Source: Deltaproteobacteria bacterium UBA796 (GTDB lineage Bacteria > Myxococcota_A > UBA796). From it: a stretch of DNA of 12,412 nucleotides. The translations under genes were made by a program, and so were the position numbers. Position 1 is the stretch's first letter. Every line of letters begins with the position of its first letter. Shown piece by piece: positions 1 through 7,195 of the stretch. The stretch spans positions 1 to 12,412 of the forward strand of contig DBIS01000195.1 of assembly GCA_002296975.1 (NCBI GenBank), in the 5' to 3' direction. The notes under the pieces are model-generated. The model made no database searches. It worked only from the letters and a program-made list of their open reading frames with translations, and was not told the origin of the DNA.

Positions 1-128
1 CCACAGCTCAGGAGGGCCTTAGAAGGAAGTCCCCGGCCTGGAGGTATGGGTGGCTGGTTTTCTTTGGCGCGACGAGCGGGGCTCAAGTTGCGGATTCAAC
101 GGCAAGCGGCTCTGGTACACTAAGCACC
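1..128 (+). other. Window-edge stretch before first gene; possible tail of an upstream CDS
   Basis: Two forward frames cross this stretch. Frame 1 is open from base 1 to a TAA at 121-123 and would encode an Arg/Gly-rich 40-residue tail, possibly the C-terminus of a gene lying mostly outside the window. Frame 3 is open from base 3 and runs without a stop into the gene starting at 129, so that gene might begin upstream of the window. An SD-like GGAGG (40-44) sits one base from an ATG at 46 in frame 1, too close to be a good ribosome site. No promoter or terminator is evident. Confidence 0.2.
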
Positions 129-1019
129 ATGAAGTCTTCGATGAGCCAGCTAAATATACCCACTGAGGTCATCCGAATCCTGGCGAGTCATGGGCCGGTT
201 CAGGTGTCGACCCACGCCTATGAAGGGGCCAACTCGGCGACCGGCGCACCGTTTGAGGATGTTTTTCACCTGTTTTTTCCCACAGGAAGCCCAACGATTG
301 GCGCTTTGCTCAAATCGACCCAGGTCGAGGTGTCGGCCAAGGCAGCAGATGGGCGGTATCAAATCCGGATGAAGGGTAGGGCACACGCGGGTCGGTGCCT
401 GGCTGGTCATCCGATGTTGAGCGTGCTCGAGCCTTGGCAGCCGGAGGGTGTCAGCCCACGGCAGCTCGTTGTCGTGCCCTTCGTCGCTGAGCACATTGAA
501 TTTATCCGTGGAGACGCAGATCACCATCAGCGAAATGCTGGCCTGACTCCCGCGGGCCGTGAGCGGCCGAGCATCAGCCGGATTTGGTTTATGGCAGCCT
601 TTTCTGGCATGGCTGGTCCTTTGGCTTTGTGGTTTGTATTGGCATCTGCATTTTGGTTTGGCTTGCAAGGGGCAGAATTTTTGGGGCGCCCCATGGGCCT
701 CATTTGTGCGCTGTTGGCCGGCCTGGGATTGATATCGGGAACCCGACTGTTGGTGATTTCCCAGGGATTTTTGCAATGGCGAAACCTGCGAGCCAGCCGA
801 GGGGACGCGCCATTTTTGAGTGAGGGCTTTGTGTCGCCGCATGAGGCTAGACTCGTGGCGGCCACATCTCTTTCAGTGGCAGCCATCGCGCTGTTCGCCA
901 TATGGGCGGTGTGGGGAGAGGACCTTGTTTGGCGTGTTGTTTTGGGCAGTGGCATTTGGTTGTGCGGACCAGCGTGGGCACTTCATCTTGCCATGGGCCG
1001 ACCTGAGCCTCGGCGTTAG
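129..1019 (+). CDS. Hypothetical protein: soluble N-terminal domain plus four C-terminal membrane helices
   Basis: I do not recognise this 296-residue protein. Residues 1-150 look soluble, with alternating beta-type segments (about 42-85 and 95-125). The pattern around residues 45-85 loosely resembles a split-barrel pyridoxamine-phosphate-oxidase-like fold, but no decisive motif is visible. Residues 152-178, 187-211, 243-262 and 267-288 are hydrophobic and likely span the membrane, separated by a basic loop (about 216-226). There is no N-terminal signal peptide, so the soluble domain is probably cytoplasmic. The ATG at 129 lacks a clear Shine-Dalgarno sequence. ATG 141 is an alternative, and the frame stays open upstream to the window edge without another ATG/GTG/TTG, so the start is uncertain. 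The next gene begins 18 bp downstream on the same strand, suggesting co-transcription. Confidence 0.7.
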   Translation: MKSSMSQLNIPTEVIRILASHGPVQVSTHAYEGANSATGAPFEDVFHLFFPTGSPTIGALLKSTQVEVSAKAADGRYQIRMKGRAHAGRCLAGHPMLSVLEPWQPEGVSPRQLVVVPFVAEHIEFIRGDADHHQRNAGLTPAGRERPSISRIWFMAAFSGMAGPLALWFVLASAFWFGLQGAEFLGRPMGLICALLAGLGLISGTRLLVISQGFLQWRNLRASRGDAPFLSEGFVSPHEARLVAATSLSVAAIALFAIWAVWGEDLVWRVVLGSGIWLCGPAWALHLAMGRPEPRR

Positions 1020-1028
1020 GGTGCTGTT

Positions 1029-1033
1029 GGAGG
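1029..1033 (+). promoter_or_regulatory. Ribosome binding site GGAGG supporting a GTG start at 1038
   Basis: GGAGG lies four bases upstream of the GTG at 1038. It is the best SD match in the region and supports this non-ATG start. Confidence 0.6.
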
Positions 1034-1037
1034 TCAA

Positions 1038-2099
1038 GTGCAAGTAGCTCTCAGGGGAAGCAGCGCGTCCACAGTGACAGCTGGAATTTTGCTATTGACC
1101 CACGCGAAACGCTTGGGTCATCCCATAAAGGTCGTGATCGAAGGATCCCCTGAGGACGCCGCATCGGTGCCAGGGCCGGCCCTGGTGAATAGCCCTGTGC
1201 TGTCCGGGTGTGGCGTTGGCCGTGTAAGAGGGCGAAACGGCCTTGTGTGCATGCCTGGGCCTGCCATATCGCCATTATTGCTAAGCCTAGAGCCTGGCGG
1301 TCTCAGCGATTGGTTCCAAGTGGACCGTGCGGGTGTCGGTATCCACCCGAGCTCAACTGCAGTCGTGGGCTTGTGCCGGCATGCCGACCCGCAGGGCAGA
1401 AACCTAGGAAACGTGTTGAGGCGTGCTTTGGACGCTGTTGGGTGTCCCGCAGAACCGGCGCTGCTTGATATTCTGTTTGGTGCACCAGTCGATCCGATTG
1501 TAAGGGTGGCATTGGCACTCGTCGCTGGACGCGAGATGACCGGTCGGAACGGTGAGAGCTTTACGCGCTTTGTTCAGTCTGGAATTACCGACATTCCTGA
1601 CCCACTGCCCACGCCTTTGTCGGTCAGCCAATGGGTAGAAGCACGAGAAAGTGGAGCGATAGAAAAACTCACCGAGCGTCTCCAACCAGGACTTTCGGGT
1701 GAGGTGATGGACTGGTTGAATGGCCTTGACCAGTTACCAAACGAGCCTTCGATGGCTGGATTGGTCTGCTCGATAGCCGAGGTCGGTAGTCACCTTTTAT
1801 CTCTTCCCATGGCAGGAATGTTGCCAGCCTTGAGTCCATCGGCTGAGCGTGTCGCCCGGCATTTGGGCCCAGCGATCGGTGTGAGCGGTCCAGAACACTG
1901 TGGCTTGCACGCGCTGATTCAGACCTATGTATTTTTAGGTGGTGGATTTGTGGACTATGCCCGTTTCGCAGTGACCATCGATGGAGATGCGCCACCAGAC
2001 GGAAGAGAAGCGCGATGGCAGTGGTTGTGTCAGAGTGCTTATTTGGCCAAAGTGGGGGCCGGTGATTTGTGGCGGAAGTTGGTGGATCCATTGCAGTAG
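1038..2099 (+). CDS. Hypothetical protein of unknown function, GTG start
   Basis: This 353-residue protein starts with GTG behind a good GGAGG site. I recognise no family. There is no signal peptide or convincing membrane helix. The N-terminal 110 residues are rich in Gly, Val and Pro, with short strand-like hydrophobic runs, and contain several Cys residues (about 58, 71, 113). The middle and C-terminal parts look mostly alpha-helical. A second Cys-His-containing patch near residues 280-285 (EHCGLHA) could be structural or catalytic but matches no motif I know. The gene lies 18 bp after the membrane protein and 39 bp before the Nudix fusion on the same strand, so the three may be one transcription unit. 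Coding potential is inferred from length, SD and codon character. Confidence 0.65.
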   Translation: MQVALRGSSASTVTAGILLLTHAKRLGHPIKVVIEGSPEDAASVPGPALVNSPVLSGCGVGRVRGRNGLVCMPGPAISPLLLSLEPGGLSDWFQVDRAGVGIHPSSTAVVGLCRHADPQGRNLGNVLRRALDAVGCPAEPALLDILFGAPVDPIVRVALALVAGREMTGRNGESFTRFVQSGITDIPDPLPTPLSVSQWVEARESGAIEKLTERLQPGLSGEVMDWLNGLDQLPNEPSMAGLVCSIAEVGSHLLSLPMAGMLPALSPSAERVARHLGPAIGVSGPEHCGLHALIQTYVFLGGGFVDYARFAVTIDGDAPPDGREARWQWLCQSAYLAKVGAGDLWRKLVDPLQ

Positions 2100-2138
2100 C
2101 TTGTGTCCATTGGGTGAACGGGTGAGGATGAGTGAGCG

Positions 2139-2954
2139 ATGACCAACCCCAAGCCCAACCAACCTGGCCAGAAAGACCGCCCCAAACAGCGAAAGAGCCG
2201 TCACGCGTCCAGAAGAGCTAAAAAAGCGCCCACGCTGCCTGATATTTTGTACCACGCCTGCGACGCTGACCTCGGTGAACAAGCAAAGGCCTCGGGTAAC
2301 CTATGTCTCGCTGGCGGCCGGCAACTGTTTATGTCCCGTTCAGAGTCTCAAGCATGGTTGGTCGCTCACAGAAACTTTAAAAACCCGGCTGTCCTGTACA
2401 TCAACGCCAGCCGCGCCAAACAGGCATCGACTGAGTTTCAGTTCAATCATCGCGGTTTGTGGCAGTCGCCATCGGTCCCACTCAAACACGTGCTCAACCT
2501 TCTGCCAGGTTTCGACTCCCAATACTCTGCTGGCGGGTTTCCTGTTTATTACGGAAAAGATGGTCCAGAAATTGCGCTCATAAAGGTTCGTCGCCGATTT
2601 GGCACCACCTGGGAAATCGCAAAAGGCAAACTTGAAAGCGGCGAAGGGCCTGTGGAGTGCGCCATTCGAGAGCTTCAAGAAGAGATGGGTGCAGCAATGG
2701 ACTTGACCGTCGAACATGACCTGGGTTTCGTCCGTTTCGGCTTTATGACCCCAGACCGCGAGCCACGATTGAAGACCATGTACGTTTACCAGTTTCGATG
2801 TGCGGAGCGCGTCGCCAAATTTTCACCTGCCTTGGGCGAGTCGGTCGAGGACGTCCGGTGGTTCAGCCCGGCTCAGGCGGACCAGGTGGTGACCCATCGC
2901 TCTCTTCGCCCCCTGATGTGGCAGCTGCTCCAGAAGTTTGGGAAGGGTCGATAG
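2139..2954 (+). CDS. Fusion of a KptA/Tpt1-like ART-fold domain with a Nudix hydrolase
   Basis: The 271-residue protein has three parts. Residues 1-32 are a basic, Lys/Arg/Pro/Gln-rich tail. Residues about 36-118 resemble the C-lobe (ADP-ribosyltransferase fold) of the RNA 2'-phosphotransferase KptA/Tpt1: an LYH strand (37-39), a GRQLFMS segment (60-66) like the GRxxVHLS strand, a VLYINA strand (85-90), and a GLWQSPSVPLKHVL run (106-119) matching the family's G-V-W-L-T-D-x-V-P ending. The N-terminal winged-helix lobe of Tpt1, which supplies part of its active site, is absent. Residues about 130-265 form a Nudix domain with a perfect box: G163-x5-E169-x7-R177-E-L-Q-E181-E182-M-G184. Nudix enzymes cleave nucleoside diphosphates linked to a moiety X, such as ADP-ribose or Ap4A. 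The Nudix assignment is firm, and the ART assignment is by motif resemblance. ADP-ribose-type substrates are an inference. The SD before ATG 2139 is weak. The 3' end overlaps the opposing gene by 92 bp. Confidence 0.88.
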   Translation: MTNPKPNQPGQKDRPKQRKSRHASRRAKKAPTLPDILYHACDADLGEQAKASGNLCLAGGRQLFMSRSESQAWLVAHRNFKNPAVLYINASRAKQASTEFQFNHRGLWQSPSVPLKHVLNLLPGFDSQYSAGGFPVYYGKDGPEIALIKVRRRFGTTWEIAKGKLESGEGPVECAIRELQEEMGAAMDLTVEHDLGFVRFGFMTPDREPRLKTMYVYQFRCAERVAKFSPALGESVEDVRWFSPAQADQVVTHRSLRPLMWQLLQKFGKGR

Positions 2955-4284
2955 GCCCACGCCATAGGTCTGGTCCAGCTTTTTTCCAATCCCCTTGCAA
3001 TGGATGGTCAGGAATGGACATTGGGTTTTGCTCTGCCCCATCATACAAAACTGTAAATACATGGCGCCCTGGAATGATTGCCAGGCTTGGGCGAGGGTGT
3101 GAAAAAGTGTAGATTCTCCGGCCGCGGTGCAGCCAAGGTTGCCCAACAAGGTCTGGCCTGGCCTTGGTGAAAATCGGGTTCCAATCGTCAAAAGGAGACA
3201 GGCGCCACAACACTGGACTGTGGTGTCGGCGGTCGTCATCGGGCGGGCCAGGGCCACGTACCAAGACAATCGCGTCTCCAGGAAGGCTCAGGTCAAGCAC
3301 TGCATCAATGCCCCGGTGGACCGACTGGTTGGCGACTATATGCCATGTGTCAGCCAAGCCAGAACCAAGTCCGACGAGACCTCGGCCAATGGCTGCGATG
3401 ACAATGATGACGCCAAAGGCAAGATGACGAGATGCAGTGGCGCTTAAAAGCACAACAGCCGGAACCCCGAGCAACATGGCATACGGGAACTGGTGGGGCG
3501 CTGCGATACCCACGCCGACCATTCCGGCCCAGATTGCCAATGTGCTTGCCCAAACGAAGGCAGCTGCTTTCGCCTCCTGAGCACCCAGTAGGATCATCGG
3601 AATTAACATGACCCACAGGACTGAAAACCGGTCTATTGCGTCTTGTATGGAGCGTTCAACGTCCAAGGGGGGCTGTCGTTGACTTGCGCTTGATACGGCC
3701 AAGGCCCATGCATTTGGGACCAGTGGCATCACCCCGAAGGCTGCGACCATCAGAATCCGCATCCGCTTGGGGTGGGTGAGTGCTATCAAGATGCAAACCA
3801 GCCCCGCCAAAATGTGAGTCCAAGCCCCAATGACCACGAACACTGTCAGGGCCACAATCCGGTTGCTTCGGAGTGCCCACCACGTCGCGGCGATCACCAA
3901 CACACTCAGGGGGTAGTTGTTGACTTCGGCAGCATAATGAAGCTGCACAGGGTCGGTCGCCAGAAGTAAAGCGGGCAACAGGGTCGATGGGTGGGCCCTC
4001 AGCATGAACCAAACAGCACCGAGGCTGCACGCTGAGCTAAAAATTAGCCATATGGCCGGCATGGGTAAGACCAAGGTGCCCAGGCCATGAAGAAATGGGT
4101 ACAACGGCGGGTGCAAGCCCACCCAAGTGCTGAGCGCCCCCACGGTGTCGCCGGCCAATAACTCGGCGGTAGTGGCGTTATTGTAGGCGGCAAAATGCAG
4201 CGCCCATTCTTCCCACCGACCACCGGCGCGCAACAGGCGCGACAGTGCTGCAAAGAGCAGGATGGCGGTGGCCCCCGTACGCAT
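2863..4284 (-). CDS. Polytopic membrane protein resembling GT39-family (ArnT/PMT-like) glycosyltransferases
   Basis: This 473-residue protein has many hydrophobic helices from about residue 3 to 310 and a soluble C-terminal region (about 320-473). The first loop holds an acidic WEEW patch (24-27) and an HPPLYPFLHGL motif (58-68). A later DPVQLHYAAEVNNYPL segment (111-126) resembles the conserved loop-helix of GT39/GT-C enzymes, which transfer sugars from polyprenyl-phosphate donors on the periplasmic side. That family resemblance is by motif and topology, and the substrate cannot be told. It is the last of four minus-strand genes, starting 14 bp after the nuclease gene with no clear SD, so reinitiation or coupling is likely. 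The last 30 residues are Gly/Ser/Pro-rich, look disordered, and are encoded antisense to the 3' end of the Nudix gene. Confidence 0.75.
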   Translation of the reverse strand: MRTGATAILLFAALSRLLRAGGRWEEWALHFAAYNNATTAELLAGDTVGALSTWVGLHPPLYPFLHGLGTLVLPMPAIWLIFSSACSLGAVWFMLRAHPSTLLPALLLATDPVQLHYAAEVNNYPLSVLVIAATWWALRSNRIVALTVFVVIGAWTHILAGLVCILIALTHPKRMRILMVAAFGVMPLVPNAWALAVSSASQRQPPLDVERSIQDAIDRFSVLWVMLIPMILLGAQEAKAAAFVWASTLAIWAGMVGVGIAAPHQFPYAMLLGVPAVVLLSATASRHLAFGVIIVIAAIGRGLVGLGSGLADTWHIVANQSVHRGIDAVLDLSLPGDAIVLVRGPGPPDDDRRHHSPVLWRLSPFDDWNPIFTKARPDLVGQPWLHRGRRIYTFSHPRPSLAIIPGRHVFTVLYDGAEQNPMSIPDHPLQGDWKKAGPDLWRGPIDPSQTSGAAATSGGEESDGSPPGPPEPG

Positions 4285-4298
4285 GGGGGTGGGCGCCC

Positions 4299-5141
4299 TC
4301 AGTTTTTACCCGCTGGCGCGTGTAGCCTAGAGTCGATCACCCGACCGTGACGGTCATACAGTGTGGCCCGATCGCGAGTGTTGTTCCAAATCGGGGAGTG
4401 GGACCCTAAAAAAACAGCCAACTGGGCGCTGGGGTCGGCTTGATTGGTTCCGATCCCTGAATGGATTTTGAAGGTGTGCCCTGGTGGAACCAACAGTGGG
4501 GGCAAAATCCAGGCGCGACCGGATTGTTCTACGATCCTGAAACCGTCCAAGTCCACCATTCTTTCGGAGACATTGCAGACACGCAAATATTCCCCGTTGA
4601 CGTTGGCTCGGTCATCGCCGTTTGCATTGGCGTGAAAGCTTGTGATGTGCAGCACGCCTTCGTACCGGTCTGTGCTCCATATGCCTCTGCCTGCGGCCCT
4701 GGCTTTGGCTTGTGCTTTTACCCTTGCGCTGTGGTCGGTGGCATCCGGTGGAATGATGAACAGGTGGGCGAGGCCCAAGCTCAAAAGGTGGGTGGAGAGG
4801 TCGGTCTCATCGATTTCAATCCCAGCAATGAGCCGGCCATAACCGTCTCGCTTAACAGCGCCGAAAATGAGTTTGACCTCTCTGCCAAGCACCAATGCGC
4901 TTGCGGCTTCTCGGGCCTCGATACCGTAATCTTCTTTGGGTCGAAGCTCAGGGGTGTTGACCCAGCGAAAACGGATTCGCTCGCCCGACTCCAGGGTCAT
5001 GGTGTCGCCGTCATAGACCGCCACGATTCGACCAGTGCTTGGCGGGGGCGCTACGCCTGGCATGCTTTCGGCATGAGCATTGCCATTTCCGCACCCAGCC
5101 CAAATTCCAAGCCCAAGAAAAAAAACAGATATGTGTCGCAT
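4299..5141 (-). CDS. Lipoprotein nuclease: SNase (thermonuclease) domain plus lamin-tail domain
   Basis: I place the start at ATG 5141, because an AAGGA site lies five bases upstream and the product then begins with a lipoprotein signal peptide ending in WAGC (Cys17). An upstream ATG at 5249 would bury this signal and overlap the previous gene. The 280-residue product has an SNase domain (about 37-157): DGDT (44-47), an R55/R57 strand, NTPE (62-65), DYGIEAR (71-77), DGYGR (99-103). Relative to staphylococcal nuclease, D21, T41, E43 and R87 are matched, while the D40 Ca2+ ligand is Asn62, a change I recall from other family members. Residues about 162-272 match a lamin-tail domain: NGEYLRVCN (182-190), DLDGF, a PPGHTFKIHSG turn (219-229), IWNNTRDRATLYD (251-263). 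Secreted SNase-LTD fusions occur in other prokaryotes. It should cut DNA or RNA at the cell envelope. It follows the protease lipoprotein by 49 bp. Confidence 0.88.
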   Translation of the reverse strand: MRHISVFFLGLGIWAGCGNGNAHAESMPGVAPPPSTGRIVAVYDGDTMTLESGERIRFRWVNTPELRPKEDYGIEAREAASALVLGREVKLIFGAVKRDGYGRLIAGIEIDETDLSTHLLSLGLAHLFIIPPDATDHSARVKAQAKARAAGRGIWSTDRYEGVLHITSFHANANGDDRANVNGEYLRVCNVSERMVDLDGFRIVEQSGRAWILPPLLVPPGHTFKIHSGIGTNQADPSAQLAVFLGSHSPIWNNTRDRATLYDRHGRVIDSRLHAPAGKN

Positions 5142-5146
5142 GAGAG

Positions 5147-5151
5147 TCCTT
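5147..5151 (-). promoter_or_regulatory. Ribosome binding site AAGGA fixing the nuclease start at 5141
   Basis: On the minus strand AAGGA is followed by five bases and the ATG at 5141. Together with the lipoprotein signal peptide that follows, it favours this start over the upstream ATG at 5249. Confidence 0.6.
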
Positions 5152-5190
5152 AACCCGCCAAAAAGTAAAACTGTCCCAAGTCTGAGCGGC

Positions 5191-7176
5191 TTATTTGGGA
5201 GGGAGGAGCGCATCGATTCGAAGCGCCTGACCAAAAAGGTAGACATCATCTGGAGCCTGTGCTGCCGCGCCCCATGAGGCAGCCCGTGCGCCCTTTATGT
5301 CCCCACGGGCTTCTAGGACGAGGGCGAGCGTGTCCATAAATTCAGCCCGCTGCGGGTAAACAGCCAGTGCTTTTTCCACCTTCTTTTGGGCTTGGTCTAG
5401 GTCGATCCCCGCAAGGGCTTGGTACCATGCTTGGCAATTCAGTTCGCTTGCTGGGTCGCGTGCTCGACCACAATCCCGCGCAAGTCCGGCCTCCATAAAG
5501 GTTTGGGCCCGGGTTTCGTCGTGCAGCATGTGCCAAGCCCCTGCCAGAAAGTCGAGTGGAATGTCTTCGGGATGCAGGCGATTTTCAATTGCCGAGAGCT
5601 CCACTTGAGCCATGGTTTTGCGGTCTTTACCCACAGCGGTTTTGGCCAATAACCAGTGGGCGAAACCTTCTGTGGGTTTATTTCGGACCAAGCGCCGCAA
5701 ATGGGTAAGCGCACCGTCGAAGTCCTTCTCCATCCGAGAAATTATCGCCCGGCGCAGCAAATAGGCGTCTGGGTTTCCTTCGATGGCGATGGCCTCGGCC
5801 ACAGCAATTCGAGAAGCCGAAGGGTCGCCAGAGGCCAACAATACATCGGCGTAAGCTATCCACCCTTGGGAAGCGCGTGGAGATAAAATGGTGGCAAACT
5901 TGGCTTGTTTAAGGGCCTCTTTGGTGTGCCCTTCAAGCCAGAGCCCATTGACTGAGTTGATAATCTCGCCGGTATCGATCAGGTCACGCACCGACAATGT
6001 GGCCAACCGTTCAGCCGCCATCGCTGTATTTCCTTCCCGTCGCTCAATGCGAGAAAGGAGTGCGACGGCCTCGGGGTATTCCGAGGACCGTTTTGCGAGC
6101 TTGCCAAGGCGTCGTCGTGCCTCATCGGTCTTGCCGATAATATACAGCGCGCGGACGCGCATGAGTGGATCTTTACTCGCTTCCCCACGCCGAATAAACC
6201 ACTCGTGGACATCCACTTTTGGCTTGTCGCCTTCAGATGGGCTGAGGGCAAACCGTTTGGCCGGATAGTCCAAAAGCAGCTTGTGATCTTTCATGGCTTC
6301 GTAGCCTAGCAAGCCCTTCAATCGGGTATCGTGACGAGAGGGAGGCTCGTCAAACCGAATCCAACGTCCAGTTTGTGTGTGATTGAGGACGACGCCCCCG
6401 ACAGGCAGGCGGACCACAGAAAACCGGCGAGTCTGCTCGTCGTTTGACCCAACCGGGGGTGTTCCTACGCCAATCACTGGCTCCTGCCCGACGGTGCTGA
6501 CTTGGCCGAGTTTCCCCAAGGTGCCGCCGACCAATAATATGCCGCGGGCGCCGGTATCGACCTCTAAGAGCACAGGCTGCTCTACTGTCTCCCCCGACCC
6601 GTTTCGGGCCGTGAGCGTGGCCTGGGTCATCGGATGATGGCCTTGAAGGAAAAGCGGCACCGCGTGGGCGGGCGTTGGATTGTGGTCGGCCAGGCTAAGG
6701 GTGAGGCTTTGGTTTGGGTAGTCGATCTCCAGCTGGAAGTGACTCAGCAGGTCGCTGCCGATGATGCCATCAAGGGGCACCATTCCCACATGAGAAGGGA
6801 TACCAGTGACGGCGACGGCGACCCTCAAGTCCTTCAGGGTGAATCGCCCGATGCGAAGCGAGCTCAATCGCGCCCCTATCCAGTTCGTCCTCCCGTTTAT
6901 GCCCGCGAGTTGCCCTCTTTTATGTTGGACATCTAAATTGAGTTCTATCGCGACCCGTTGAGAGACCACGCTGAGGGCAGCGCCGGTGTCGACCAAAAAT
7001 AGTCTGGGCTGGCCATCAGAGAGCTTGACCTCAACGAATATCTTGTCTCCACCCCCTGGACTTCGAAGCAACGGAACCGTGGTCGTGGCGGGTCCGAACA
7101 GGTGCTTGGTGCCGTCGATTTGTCGGTGCGCACAAGCACAAACCAACACCAGAAACAGGGGAATGAATCGTTGCAT
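5191..7176 (-). CDS. Lipoprotein with two retropepsin-like aspartic protease domains and a TPR-like tail
   Basis: From ATG 7176 the 661-residue product opens with a signal peptide and candidate lipid-modified Cys15 (VCAC). A longer start at 7233 would overlap htrA and bury this signal. Domain 1 (about 45-165) has FLVDTGAALSVVS (60-72) and DGIIGSDLL (136-144), the catalytic DTG and the hydrophobic G-x-D/N-x-L element of retroviral-type aspartic proteases. Domain 2 (about 185-312) repeats the scheme with LLEVDTGARGIL (203-214) and KGLLGYEAM (287-295). Single-domain members act as homodimers, so two DTGA copies in one chain suggest an internal pseudo-dimer (inference). Residues about 335-650 are alpha-helical with TPR-like periodicity, suggesting protein binding. 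It should be anchored in the envelope. It sits 19 bp after htrA and 49 bp before the nuclease. The SD is poor, which fits translation coupled to htrA. Confidence 0.87.
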   Translation of the reverse strand: MQRFIPLFLVLVCACAHRQIDGTKHLFGPATTTVPLLRSPGGGDKIFVEVKLSDGQPRLFLVDTGAALSVVSQRVAIELNLDVQHKRGQLAGINGRTNWIGARLSSLRIGRFTLKDLRVAVAVTGIPSHVGMVPLDGIIGSDLLSHFQLEIDYPNQSLTLSLADHNPTPAHAVPLFLQGHHPMTQATLTARNGSGETVEQPVLLEVDTGARGILLVGGTLGKLGQVSTVGQEPVIGVGTPPVGSNDEQTRRFSVVRLPVGGVVLNHTQTGRWIRFDEPPSRHDTRLKGLLGYEAMKDHKLLLDYPAKRFALSPSEGDKPKVDVHEWFIRRGEASKDPLMRVRALYIIGKTDEARRRLGKLAKRSSEYPEAVALLSRIERREGNTAMAAERLATLSVRDLIDTGEIINSVNGLWLEGHTKEALKQAKFATILSPRASQGWIAYADVLLASGDPSASRIAVAEAIAIEGNPDAYLLRRAIISRMEKDFDGALTHLRRLVRNKPTEGFAHWLLAKTAVGKDRKTMAQVELSAIENRLHPEDIPLDFLAGAWHMLHDETRAQTFMEAGLARDCGRARDPASELNCQAWYQALAGIDLDQAQKKVEKALAVYPQRAEFMDTLALVLEARGDIKGARAASWGAAAQAPDDVYLFGQALRIDALLPPK

Positions 7177-7195
7177 ACCCTGATGGTATCGCGGC

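Noticed and set aside
150..955. Long open frames on the minus strand opposite the first gene
   Set aside because: They are antisense to the better-supported membrane protein and have no SD or recognisable domain.
2128..2142. Four-codon leader frame (MSER) whose TGA overlaps the Nudix ATG
   Set aside because: It could be a leader peptide for coupling, but it lacks a properly spaced SD and is short enough to be chance.
4461..5153. 230-codon plus-strand frame within the nuclease region
   Set aside because: It is a shadow of the SNase-lamin-tail gene, whose domains and signal peptide are clear.
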